Source: an uncultured Clostridia bacterium
GTDB lineage: Bacteria > Bacillota > Clostridia > Christensenellales > Borkfalkiaceae
Assembly: GCA_937888935.1 (NCBI GenBank)
Contig: CALARO010000166.1
Span: 1-35,946, forward strand
Direction of reading: 5' to 3'
Length of the DNA stretch: 35,946 nt
Part shown: positions 26,201-33,684 of the stretch, piece after piece
Numbering within the stretch: position 1 is the first letter of the stretch
Layout of the letters: every line of letters begins with the position of its first letter
Program-made: the position numbers and the translations under genes
Notes under the pieces: model-generated
Told to the model about the DNA's origin: nothing
Database searches by the model: none
What the model saw: only the letters and a program-made list of their open reading frames with translations

Positions 26201-27590
26201 CGGAAGCGCGGGCAGCAGCTCGGTATCCGTTCCCAAAGCGCAGGAAATCGGTATTTCGGCGTTCGAAGGCACGGGCGCGCAGAAGATTGTTCTGCCCGCT
26301 TCGCTGAAAAAACTCGGCTATGCGGCGTTCGCGTATGCGAAAAATCTCACCGCGTTCGAAACTTCCGGAAATTCCGTATACTTCGCGCAGGACGGCGTTC
26401 TCTATAAAAACGCCGAAGACGGAAACTACGAGCTTGCGGCATATCCCGCGGCGAAAGTGCTTGGTGCGGAAGAATACCGCGTGATCGACCGCACGATGCG
26501 GATCGAAGCGTATGCGTTCGCGGGCAAAAAGGATAGCAATTTCAAGAAAATCGTGTTGCCGTACAGCCTGAAAACGATCGGTAAATCGTGCTTCTATCAA
26601 AGCGGCATTATCGAATATACGTTCGAAAGCATCAATGCCCCGGCGCTTGAAACCGAGTATCGTTCGGATGTGGAACAGATTTTGCAAAATCACGTCAATT
26701 CCGAAAATCCCATGTCTGATCCGGCGATCAACAGCTACTACTACGCGAATTTCAATACGTTGTTCGTAAATTATATTGATATGGTAGGCGAAAAGAGCGA
26801 TCTCACGCTGAATTATCCCACGAACGGCGTCGGCTACGATAATTTCGTGTATTCGAGATATTTCGGCACGAAGAACACTACGGGCGTTTTAATCAACGAC
26901 GACACGAGAAAATTCCTTGAATTGGTTGACGGCTTCGTACCGGATAGCGAAATCGCGGAATGGGCGGCGAAAGCGAGCGCAGGCGATACGGCAACGTATG
27001 CCGCCGCGGTAAACGCATTTTCCGAGCAAGTAAAGGAAGCGCGGCGTATCTATTCGAACACCACCGATCCCGCTCAGCTTGCGTTTATTCCCGCCGAAAA
27101 AGCAGAAAAGCTTGCGGCTACGGAAAGCGCGCTGCGCCCCGTGAAGAAAGCTTACGGGATCAAGGTATCGTTCAGCCTTTGCCGCTACGAAGGCAATTAT
27201 AAATCGGTGTACAACGAAGGCGAAACGTTCGATATGGCAGGACTTGTGGTTTACGCCGTATACGACGATTATTCCGAAGAATTAATTCCTCAGAGCAAAT
27301 TGCGCCTTGTCACCACCGACGAGCTTACGCAGTATCATAAGTCGGTGGATATTATCTACACAGACGATTCCGGTATCGAGCATACGATCTACGTAGGCGT
27401 AACGGTAAACCCGGCGGGAACGACGGGCGGCGAAGATACGCCCGAAAAAACGCCGAAGAAGCATCGCGGGCTGATTATCGGCCTGAGCATTGCCGGCGGG
27501 GTGATCGTTTGCGGAGGCGCGGCGGCGGCAACGGTGATTTTGCTGAAGAAAAAAAATAAACGGAGAGATGAAACTGAGAATGACGGCTAA
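20256..27590 (+). CDS. Giant membrane-anchored subtilisin-like (S8) protease with BspA-type leucine-rich repeats
   Basis: I chose the TTG at 20256 (2444 aa): AAAGGAGG lies six bases upstream and a basic-hydrophobic signal peptide (KSTLKRIFSLALIAAFSTSLA) follows at once. Domains: propeptide/inhibitor I9-like (about 55-165); S8 catalytic domain with Asp220 (IIDTGLD), His302 (HGTHVAG) and Ser660 (GTSMASP); a PA insert between His and Ser (about 490-620; RIALVKRGDTSFKDKV); a C5a-peptidase-type Fn3-like region (about 740-890); one clear Big_2 unit (about 1190-1265) and another Ig-like stretch; about two dozen LRR_5/BspA-type repeats (about 1386-2128; pattern IGDRAFANTSISEITLPEGL); a helical section; a Big_3-like unit (about 2298-2388); and a C-terminal helix with basic tail. 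There is no LPXTG, so anchoring is by the helix. All catalytic residues are present. It should cleave proteins outside the cell. Confidence 0.93.
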   Translation: MKSTLKRIFSLALIAAFSTSLAIGDRNFKASGDNGALFSDVTGEMDLTDIAVKNLNSSVLAGGKTYETRTVIVSLEGDTLVKQANGADVSSYASSKEGKRAQKALKKSQDAFLKKLSKSGISYSLENRYSAVENAVAIKVNTKYVADIKAMSGVSGVYVSETYAAPETVSETYSYEATASGEVHATINNTSVYPTGVYDSSSVLGMSGITSDNSVVAIIDTGLDYTHKAFQIYADKYPMNNARFDETYVADKLSEKDLIAEQRAATQGEKLAAKDLYISRKVPFAYDYADNDADVYPSYSNHGTHVAGIVAGYSPDGYTDKDGNKINEPFVGVAPEAQLVICKVFSDNIDDADVGGADTEDILAALEDCVMLGVDVINMSLGTSCGFSTVSDEADEEGMLLERVYSSVRNAGISLVCAGSNDYSAGYGGNFGTNLASNPDSGTVGSPSVYPAALSVASISGQRSPYMLANENSEAFSVYYEESSDQNNKYFDFAKLMLGDKQSETFEYVVVPGVGRVTDYASVRNLFKATDANGNKRIALVKRGDTSFKDKVDTAKSMGAAAIIVYNNVAGTIRMSLGDAEDPIPSASVSKTAGERLVQTATGRIGTLKIDKSLLAGPFMSDFSSWGVTPDLRLKPEITAHGGEITSAVPGGYGEMSGTSMASPNMAGVVSIIRSYLKTKDPAYIADTNALTQRVNQLIMSTATIVYDRDGLPYSPRKQGAGLGSLENAVKSNAYLSTNDTTIDLRPNVNLGDDPDKSGVYEFTFNVSNFGSSALEFTFKSTFMTETRDEFSVAEQAHLLGGSPEWNVLSGNATKSGDKLAIPAGGTAEIKVKLTLSAEEKKYIDDNFVNGMYVEGFISLLGEGEQCDLTLPFMGFYGDWAAAPMLDYNAYEIDASLADASVDDANKLKASVWATQPYTMYYNEQYSMPMGTFAYLQDENADRVYTVEEHNAISCFNDYYGEGNGNNYLTAWQFRGLYVGLLRGARTVKYTLRNVDTGEIIYKNTAYRIGKAYTGGGGSGRPAFVKFELNPLEYGLVSNGRYAMDFYFESDSAIGSENTNTASYSFTFTADYEAPVLQDVRVRYYDYKDGNKDKQQIYLDLDVYDNHYAQSALLCYYADGELKQVNDYVQPIYNSVKNGTNTVSIDITDIYAKYKDQLYVQLDDYALNHSVYALNLSANNSKNVPDSFELAPGENSLSLKIYETHKALLSYEGGANYSNFSWSSANRNVADVKNGEIVGLSEGSTKITVSNGKVYRTIDVTVSGEKARLSVPSLSFGTIRNKDDNLVTASGYVEVYPDQDITLTVQTDPWYYPEENIRLRWEAGNTAVCEVDQNGKLNFKKKGTSSVIATLLDESGNPTAYSATVTVRVLDPFVVSNYTLTHYRGKDKTVEIPTDKNIMYIGEDAFEDNSTMEEVILPKTVVNINQRAFNNCTALKRIYAVSKEKQEIADSDLNLVYTEAFIGCTSLETIDLSNVKVITLGRRAFYGCTSLKEIINMQAIGTAFDGAFEGCVSLTGIDLSGMHVAGQDVFKDCVALAAVQTDKYSAIGKGMFRNCTSLKSIVLKNSSIGDNSFENCSALTKVTIDGNGDDYVIGSEAFLNSGLSEITIVARVRKIGDRAFANTSISEITLPEGLTEIGENIFAGCTKLDTITLPASFSLKDVKLAGNLFNGRTVKFAASSQFKNDGGVLYSADGKILYAVLDGSVNSVTIPAGVEEIYDYAFESGNVGSITIPASVKRIGKGAFRNSKLSAISFAEGSQIAAIEDETFYGSRLLAIQLPSSVTSIGSYAFSETLLKNIELGESVKSIGSYAFQLCEWLASATIPASVEEIGNYAFRNCVALKNIEIPAVKRMGIGVFVSNAALKSAKFGAEAETTGTSTFVDCSELEEVTIGGKTSEIGASAFDTRVGYYGARNSALKKVTLGESVKSIGNAAFYGCSSLNEIDLSHVETIGAMAFYNCGALRTLELNEAISIGEGAFAVDNGSAGSSSVSVPKAQEIGISAFEGTGAQKIVLPASLKKLGYAAFAYAKNLTAFETSGNSVYFAQDGVLYKNAEDGNYELAAYPAAKVLGAEEYRVIDRTMRIEAYAFAGKKDSNFKKIVLPYSLKTIGKSCFYQSGIIEYTFESINAPALETEYRSDVEQILQNHVNSENPMSDPAINSYYYANFNTLFVNYIDMVGEKSDLTLNYPTNGVGYDNFVYSRYFGTKNTTGVLINDDTRKFLELVDGFVPDSEIAEWAAKASAGDTATYAAAVNAFSEQVKEARRIYSNTTDPAQLAFIPAEKAEKLAATESALRPVKKAYGIKVSFSLCRYEGNYKSVYNEGETFDMAGLVVYAVYDDYSEELIPQSKLRLVTTDELTQYHKSVDIIYTDDSGIEHTIYVGVTVNPAGTTGGEDTPEKTPKKHRGLIIGLSIAGGVIVCGGAAAATVILLKKKNKRRDETENDG

Positions 27591-28851
27591 ATGTAAAAAA
27601 TTCGTACTGCTCGTTCTGGCGGTGGTATTCGGGTTGTGCTTATTTGCCGCGTGCAGCTTCGAACCGTCGCTGGACGACGTGAAAAAACAGTACAATCTCG
27701 TGGCTTCCGTCACATATCACGCAAACGGCGGATATTTCGAAGGCGAGAAGGAATCGGTGAGCCTGTATTATCAGAACGGGCAGACGGCGATCAACATAGG
27801 AACAACGAAACTGCCCGAACGAAACATCACGCTTACGCGCGAGGGGTACACGATCGGCGGCTGGCGCACGGCGGCGAAAGACGAAAACGGCAACGTGATT
27901 TACGAGGACGAAGAAAAAGGAATCGTAAAGCTCGGCGACCCCGTGGATTTTTCGGCGGCGCTGAAAGACGGCGACGAGTGGGACGTGTACGCCTATTGGA
28001 TTCGCAATCAGATCGTACAGGTATTTCTCGCGCTTGACGCCGACGCGCCGGAAGGAAAAATCACGTATAAGCCGGAAAACGGCGAAGAAAAAACGTACCG
28101 CGCGGGCGATCAGATCACGAAATACGATTTCGACACGCAGGGCATGGTGAAAAAGCCGAGCTTGAATGTGATCACGGAAAAGAAAAACAAAAATCCGGCA
28201 GGCTTCACTTTCTACGAGTTTTACGCGGACGAAGCGTGTACGCAAACGGTAGAATGGCCGTTATCCCGCAACGACAGCGGCAAAAACGTGCAAATTTACG
28301 CGAAATTCATCACGGGCGAGTGGAATTTCATTTCCACCGTAAACGATTTGATTTCGATGCTGCAAAAGAACAGCGGCGGAAGTGCTGACGCGGAAAACTA
28401 TTATTTCAGAAACGATATTGATTGTACGCTTTCCCAGGCAATCGGTTTGCCCGAAAATCACGAATTTGCGGGCGAAATTCGCGGCAACGGTTATAAGATC
28501 AGCAATCTGAAGATCAGTCAGAATAATATAAGCGGCAGTTTCTCGCTATTCGGTAAATTGTCGGCGACGGCAAAAATATCAGATCTCACACTCGAAAACG
28601 TTTCCATGACGCTTGCTAACAGAACAAACGCTTCGATCCGCGCGTATCTGTTCTCTCATGAAATCGAGAGCGGCGCAAAGATAACGAACGTGAACATTAT
28701 CGGCGGCTTGCTTACAATGCGTTTCAACGGCGACGGCAGTTATCTTTTCAACGGCAAATTGCCCGCGGAAACAACGGAATGTCCGATTTACGCTTCGGCG
28801 GAAGAGCAGCCAGGCATCATCTGCGACGGCAATCAGATCTATAAATCATAA
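27568..28851 (+). CDS. Lipoprotein with InlB B-repeat-like unit and beta-helix-like C-terminus
   Basis: The 427-aa frame starts at an ATG inside the end of the protease gene (23-bp overlap), so translation is probably coupled. GGAGAG almost touches this ATG; a second ATG at 27580 is an alternative start. The signal ends Phe-Ala-Ala-Cys29. Residues about 45-150 look like a Listeria-Bacteroides (InlB B / Flg_new) repeat: VTYHANGGYFEGE, LTREGYTIGGWRT, DVYAYWI, and a second partial copy may follow (PAGFTFYEFYADEACT ... VQIYAKF). The C-terminal part (about 255-410; RGNGYKISNLKISQNNISGSFSLF, then ISDLTLENVSM) resembles GLUG/pectate-lyase-like beta-helix turns. Binding at the cell surface is inferred. 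Sitting between the protease and the peptide transporter, it may help capture substrate. Confidence 0.78.
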   Translation: MKLRMTAKCKKFVLLVLAVVFGLCLFAACSFEPSLDDVKKQYNLVASVTYHANGGYFEGEKESVSLYYQNGQTAINIGTTKLPERNITLTREGYTIGGWRTAAKDENGNVIYEDEEKGIVKLGDPVDFSAALKDGDEWDVYAYWIRNQIVQVFLALDADAPEGKITYKPENGEEKTYRAGDQITKYDFDTQGMVKKPSLNVITEKKNKNPAGFTFYEFYADEACTQTVEWPLSRNDSGKNVQIYAKFITGEWNFISTVNDLISMLQKNSGGSADAENYYFRNDIDCTLSQAIGLPENHEFAGEIRGNGYKISNLKISQNNISGSFSLFGKLSATAKISDLTLENVSMTLANRTNASIRAYLFSHEIESGAKITNVNIIGGLLTMRFNGDGSYLFNGKLPAETTECPIYASAEEQPGIICDGNQIYKS

Positions 28852-28877
28852 AAAACTCACACACGGAGGTATCAGCA

Positions 28878-31418
28878 ATGAATAATTATTTAAAGAAAGC
28901 GGGGGCGATTTTTCTTGCCGCAGGATTAGCTGTTTCGGCAGCTTCTTGCAACAAGAAGAAAAATTATCAGAACGATCCCGAATCAAGACCTTTAAACGTT
29001 GCCATCAGCACGCTGGACGGCACGTTCAGTCCTTTCTTCTCCACCACGGTATCCGATGGTCAGGTGGTAGGCATGACGCAGATCAGCCTGATTTCCGCGG
29101 ACAACGACGGAAACGTCACCTGCGGCGAGAACGAGCCTACGGTTGCGCTCGATTATAAAATCACTTCTTACGACGCTGGCAACAACGTCACCACGAACGA
29201 CGTAGATCACACCACGTATGAATTTGTGATTAAAAAGGGCATAAAATTCAGCGACGGCGTAGATCTTACGATCGACGACGTGCTTTTCAATCTGTACGTA
29301 TATCTCGATCCTATGTACAGCGGCTCGTCCACGATTTATTCCACGAATATCCGCGGTCTGAAAGCGTACCGCGCGAACGATCCTTTAATCACCGACGATT
29401 CCGAAGCGACTTCCGATTCGAGATTTATCGCGGCGGCGCAGACTCGTATCAATAAAGTGCTTTCGTGGGCGACGGACGATAAAGACACCGTGGTAGAAAA
29501 ATCCGAAATCGAAGCGGACATCGCGAAAATTCACGCTCGTTTCAGAAAAGATCTCGAAAGCGACTGGAATTCCAACAAAGGCAACATCAAAGACTACGAA
29601 AAAGAATATACTTTCACCGAAGACTGGCAGTCGTTCTATCTTCTCGAAGGCCTTGTGCAGATTAAAACGAAGCAGAATGATAAAGGTAACTACGAGTACG
29701 AAAAAAACGCCGATGATAAATACGTTACCAATCTCGACGACGAGGACAACGTATATGCGGAAGATTTCACCGACGCGAAATTGCAGGCATACGCAAGCGC
29801 GCATAATTGCAGCAAAGAAGACGCAATGAAGGCGATCGCCATTCAGACTGTATACAATTCTTTCGTTCCCGAAGACGGCTCTGAAGCGTTGATTAAAAAC
29901 GGTTTGGTAACCATTCTCACGGGTATGTCTACCGGCTCGAACATTATGGACGAATTCAAGCTGGAAGAGCAGTCCAAATTCTTCGAAGGGCAAACGCAGA
30001 GCGTAGACGAAATCAGCGGTATCGAAACGTATCGTACTTCTTCGTTCGACGGCGTTAAAAAAGCGCAGCTCGACGGCGAACACGACGTATTGAAAATCAC
30101 AATCAACAAGATCGACCCGAAAGCCATCTGGAACTTCGCTTTCACCGTTGCGCCCATGCATTATTATTCCAACGAAGAAACGATCAATTCCACGAAATTC
30201 GGCGTAAAAGCGCGCAATAAAGACTTCTTTGACAACGTTCTCGGCAGTGAAGCGAAAAACGCGTTGCCCGTGGGCGCGGGCGTGTACAGAGCGTCCAACG
30301 AAAAGGGCGACGCAAGCAACAAGCCTTCCGAAGTGGACAGCACGAAATTCTGGAGCGCGAAACAGGTATACTTCCAGCGCAACGAATATTTCGAAACGGT
30401 GGGCAGCGGGTTAAACAACGCGAAAATCAAGTATTTCACCTATCAGGAAGTGGGCGAAAACAACATTCTCAACCATCTCAAAGCCGGCTCTATCGACTAC
30501 GGTAACCCCGGCGCAACGCGCGATAACAACAACGCGCTCAAAGATCAGGAACATCTCGGCTCGAAGCAGTCTAAGACGAACGGCTACGGTTATGTGGGCA
30601 TCAACCCCAAATTCGTGCCTGATATTCTTATCCGCCGCACGATCATGAAAGCGATGGACGTCGATTCGATCATCACCAACTATTATAACGGCGGCTTGGC
30701 AGAGCCGATCTACCGCCCGATGACGAAAGTTTCGTGGGCATATCCCACAGGTTGCACATCGTATTATCCATTCACGGCTGATTCGGGCGATTGGAACAAG
30801 ATCGAAGCGGAAATCAGAGACGCCGGTTACAGCAAAGGCAGCGACGGCGTGTACGCGAAAGACGGCAAACGTCTCGAATACAAATTCACGATTGCCGGCG
30901 AAACCACCGATCACCCCGCATATGCGATGTTCAATAAAGCGGCGAACATTCTCAATGAGCACGGCTTTAAAATCACCGTAGGCACAGACGTGGCGGCACT
31001 GAGAAAGCTTTCCACCGGTAACCTTGCCGTGTGGGCGGCGGCGTGGAGCAGCACGATCGACCCCGATATGTATCAGGTATATCATAAAGACAGTAAAGCC
31101 ACCAGCCGTAAAAACTGGGACTACGACGAAATTCTCAATCCTTCCAACGCGCAATTCTCTACGGAAAGAAGCATTGTGGAACAGCTGAGCGAGAAGATCG
31201 AAGAAGGGCGCGAAACGGACAATCAGGAAGATCGTAAGAGCATTTACAGCGAAGCGCTCGATCTCGTGATGGAACTTGCCGTGGAATTGCCCACGTATCA
31301 GAGAAACGATCTTGCCGTGTTCAATAAAAACGTCATCGACGTAAACACGCTCAATCAAGAACCCAACCTGAAATATTCCAGCCCGATCGACAGAATTTGG
31401 GAAGTGGATTATAACTAA
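28878..31418 (+). CDS. Peptide ABC transporter substrate-binding lipoprotein (SBP_bac_5, OppA/DppA-like)
   Basis: GGAGG lies eight bases before the ATG, 26 bp after the preceding gene. The signal ends Ala-Ala-Ser-Cys24, so the protein is lipid-anchored outside the membrane. The family hallmarks are present: PLNVAISTLDGTFSPFFSTT, YEFVIKKGIKFSDGVDLTIDDVLFNL, a LKAGSIDYG strand, the YVGINPKFVPDILIRRTIMKAMD segment and WAAAWSSTIDPDMYQVYHKD. It should deliver peptides to the permeases encoded next. At 846 aa it is far longer than usual (about 500-600 aa); most of the excess is a charged, helix-rich stretch at about residues 187-394 between the two usual family segments. The insert might enlarge the pocket or contact the protease or neighbouring lipoprotein; this is inference. 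Confidence 0.93.
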   Translation: MNNYLKKAGAIFLAAGLAVSAASCNKKKNYQNDPESRPLNVAISTLDGTFSPFFSTTVSDGQVVGMTQISLISADNDGNVTCGENEPTVALDYKITSYDAGNNVTTNDVDHTTYEFVIKKGIKFSDGVDLTIDDVLFNLYVYLDPMYSGSSTIYSTNIRGLKAYRANDPLITDDSEATSDSRFIAAAQTRINKVLSWATDDKDTVVEKSEIEADIAKIHARFRKDLESDWNSNKGNIKDYEKEYTFTEDWQSFYLLEGLVQIKTKQNDKGNYEYEKNADDKYVTNLDDEDNVYAEDFTDAKLQAYASAHNCSKEDAMKAIAIQTVYNSFVPEDGSEALIKNGLVTILTGMSTGSNIMDEFKLEEQSKFFEGQTQSVDEISGIETYRTSSFDGVKKAQLDGEHDVLKITINKIDPKAIWNFAFTVAPMHYYSNEETINSTKFGVKARNKDFFDNVLGSEAKNALPVGAGVYRASNEKGDASNKPSEVDSTKFWSAKQVYFQRNEYFETVGSGLNNAKIKYFTYQEVGENNILNHLKAGSIDYGNPGATRDNNNALKDQEHLGSKQSKTNGYGYVGINPKFVPDILIRRTIMKAMDVDSIITNYYNGGLAEPIYRPMTKVSWAYPTGCTSYYPFTADSGDWNKIEAEIRDAGYSKGSDGVYAKDGKRLEYKFTIAGETTDHPAYAMFNKAANILNEHGFKITVGTDVAALRKLSTGNLAVWAAAWSSTIDPDMYQVYHKDSKATSRKNWDYDEILNPSNAQFSTERSIVEQLSEKIEEGRETDNQEDRKSIYSEALDLVMELAVELPTYQRNDLAVFNKNVIDVNTLNQEPNLKYSSPIDRIWEVDYN

Positions 31419-31461
31419 TTAAAAACTTTTCTTACAAATACGCCTCAAAAAGGTAGACAAG

Positions 31462-32541
31462 ATGATCAAATATGTAGTAAACAGAATTTTATTGGCGATT
31501 TTGATGCTGTTCGGCGTGTCTGTAATTCTTTATTCGCTCGTGCGGGTGATGCCCGTCAATTATATCGAGCAGAAGTATTACAGCACGCATCAGAACGTAG
31601 AAGTCGATTCCGAAGAATTGAAGCAGCTGATGCTCGACTACAACGTGGAAGATCTCGCCGAAGTGAAAGCGCAGGGCAGATCCGAGCTTTGGGATAAGGT
31701 ATTCAGAAACGGCAAGCCGGCAACGGATAAAGATGGCAACGTGAAAACTTCTTCGCCTTTTATCGCCGCCACGAAAAGCGTGGTAGCGGGGTATTGGAGT
31801 TGGATGACGAAATTCATCCGGGGCGATTTCGGAAAATCGTTCAAATACAACCGACCTGTGGAAGACGTGATTTCACAGTACATGGGTACGTCGTTCGCCA
31901 TATCGCTTATCTCGCTTGTTCTCGAACTTCTGATAGCGATTCCGCTCGGCGTGAAGAGCGCGTGCAATCAATACGGCAAACTCGATTATATCACCACGGT
32001 GCTTACGATGATCGGTATTTCGTTTCCGTCTTTCTTCTTCGGCAGTCTTGTCATCAAGATTTTCGCCGTGGAACTCGGGTGGTTTCCCGTGGGCGGTATG
32101 GGATCTTCGGAAATCTTCGATCGAATGTGGCATCTCGTGCTGCCGATCGCGGTACTCACTATCTTATCCGTCGGCTCGATGATGCGCTATACGCGTACCA
32201 ACACGCTTGAAGTTTTAAATGCGGACTATATCCGCACGGCGCGCGCGAAAGGGTTAAGCGAGCATACGGTAATTTACAAGCACGTATTCAGAAACACGCT
32301 GATTCCGCTCGTCACCACGCTTGCGGGCATTATTCCCAGCCTTTTCGGCGGCGCGATGATCACGGAAACGATTTTCGATATTCAGGGAATCGGTAATATC
32401 GCCTATCAGGCAATGAGCGAAGGCGATATACCGTTTATCATGGCATACAATATGTTTATCGCCGCGCTTACCGTCATCGGTATTCTGCTCACCGACTTAA
32501 TGTACGCGGTAGTCGATCCCAGAGTCAAACTCGGGAAATAA
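31462..32541 (+). CDS. Peptide ABC transporter permease (OppB/DppB-like)
   Basis: The 359-aa product begins with a membrane helix (VVNRILLAILMLFGVSVILYSLV) and the usual extracellular segment, then five more helices. The EAA-type loop that contacts the ATPases is NADYIRTARAKGLSEHTVIYKHVFRNTLIPL. The C-terminus DLMYAVVDPRVKLGK is typical of the family. The extracellular segment between helices 1 and 2 (about 30-120) is longer than usual (most members are 305-335 aa) and contains charged residues. It pairs with the next permease to form the channel for peptides delivered by the 846-aa binding protein. The gene follows that gene after 43 bp, with an AAAAAGG-type ribosome site. Confidence 0.95.
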   Translation: MIKYVVNRILLAILMLFGVSVILYSLVRVMPVNYIEQKYYSTHQNVEVDSEELKQLMLDYNVEDLAEVKAQGRSELWDKVFRNGKPATDKDGNVKTSSPFIAATKSVVAGYWSWMTKFIRGDFGKSFKYNRPVEDVISQYMGTSFAISLISLVLELLIAIPLGVKSACNQYGKLDYITTVLTMIGISFPSFFFGSLVIKIFAVELGWFPVGGMGSSEIFDRMWHLVLPIAVLTILSVGSMMRYTRTNTLEVLNADYIRTARAKGLSEHTVIYKHVFRNTLIPLVTTLAGIIPSLFGGAMITETIFDIQGIGNIAYQAMSEGDIPFIMAYNMFIAALTVIGILLTDLMYAVVDPRVKLGK

Positions 32542-32557
32542 GCGGGAGGTTTCAACG

Positions 32558-33679
32558 ATGGATAAAGAAGAAAAAACGCTTCCCGAAGAAATCGCGGAAA
32601 TCGCGGACGGCGAAGGCGTAAAAACGGAAATCGGCGAAGGCGCGGAACTTGCGAAAGCGGAAAGCGCCGACGAGCTTCACGGCGAAAACTTAAACGACCG
32701 CGTGAAAGTGCTTTCGCCTGGGATGACCGTGTTAAAACGGTTTTTCCGCTCGAAACTTTCCATGATCGGACTGATCACTCTGATCGTGCTGTTTTTGTTT
32801 TCGTTTATCGGACCTTTGTTTTCGCCATACGACGACGAAACGGTGGATTCTACGCCGGGCAAAGCCAGCGTAACGATCACGAAAATCGCCTACGCTACGG
32901 AAGACGGCGATTCGGACGAAATCGCCTATCAGATCACCGTGGGGTATCCTTCCGAAAATATCAAAGCGGATATGAACGGCAAGCATTGGCTCGGCACAGA
33001 CGAGCTTGGCAGAGATATTCTCACCCGTTTGATGTACGGCGGCAGAATTTCGCTCACCATCAGCTTGATCGTGATCATCATGGAAACGGTGATCGGCGTG
33101 ATTTTGGGCGGCTTAGCCGGGTATTTCGGCGGCTGGGTGGATCAGCTGATCATGCGTATCGTGGATATTCTCTATTGTATTCCCACACTGCCGATCATGC
33201 TGATTTTATCGGCAATGTTCACCTCGCGCGGCATAGAAAGCATCGCAAGACTTTACTATATGATGGGTATTCTTACCCTGATGGGGTGGGCAGGCACGGC
33301 GCGTCTCGTACGCGGGCAGATCCTTTCCCTGCGCGAGCAGGAATTTATGCTTGCCGCGAAATGCACGGGACTTTCCACGCGCAGAAAGATTTTCAAGCAC
33401 CTGATCCCCAACGTGTTGCCGCAGCTCATCGTATCTATGACGCTCGGACTCGGCAGCATCATTTTAACGGAAGCCACGCTCGGATTTCTCGGCTTAGGCG
33501 CGCCTCTCGGCACGGCTACGTGGGGCAGTATGATCAACTACGCCACGAAATCGGAATATCTGAATAACTTCCCCAATTTCTGGATTCCCGCAGGTATCTG
33601 CATCACGCTTGCCATTCTGGCGTTCAACTTTGTGGGCGACGGCTTGCGCGACGCGTTCGATCCTAAATCGAAGAGGTGA
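32558..33679 (+). CDS. Peptide ABC transporter permease (OppC/DppC-like)
   Basis: GGGAGG lies before the ATG, 16 bp after the first permease gene. The 373-aa product has a 50-residue, very acidic N-terminal tail, then the family's N-terminal helix region (LKRFFRSKLSMIGLITLIVLF) and the HWLGTDELGRDILTRLMYGGRISL motif that is highly typical of OppC/DppC. The EAA-type loop is LAAKCTGLSTRRKIFKHLIPNVLPQLIV. It ends LRDAFDPKSKR, also typical. Compared with usual members (about 280-310 aa), the acidic tail and an extracellular segment (about 90-140; TPGKASVTITKIAYATEDGD) are added. It forms the membrane channel with the preceding permease. The stop lies 5 bp before the next start. Confidence 0.95.
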   Translation: MDKEEKTLPEEIAEIADGEGVKTEIGEGAELAKAESADELHGENLNDRVKVLSPGMTVLKRFFRSKLSMIGLITLIVLFLFSFIGPLFSPYDDETVDSTPGKASVTITKIAYATEDGDSDEIAYQITVGYPSENIKADMNGKHWLGTDELGRDILTRLMYGGRISLTISLIVIIMETVIGVILGGLAGYFGGWVDQLIMRIVDILYCIPTLPIMLILSAMFTSRGIESIARLYYMMGILTLMGWAGTARLVRGQILSLREQEFMLAAKCTGLSTRRKIFKHLIPNVLPQLIVSMTLGLGSIILTEATLGFLGLGAPLGTATWGSMINYATKSEYLNNFPNFWIPAGICITLAILAFNFVGDGLRDAFDPKSKR

Positions 33680-33684
33680 GAAGA

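Noticed and set aside
24415..26640. Possible DNA repeat array inside the protease gene
   Set aside because: The periodicity is at protein level (leucine-rich repeats of about 23 residues). The DNA units vary, so this is neither CRISPR nor a satellite.
27400..27590. LPXTG cell-wall sorting signal at the end of the protease
   Set aside because: The sequence before the C-terminal helix is Thr-Pro-Glu-Lys-Thr-Pro-Lys-Lys-His-Arg; no LPXTG-like motif is present, so helix anchoring is more likely.
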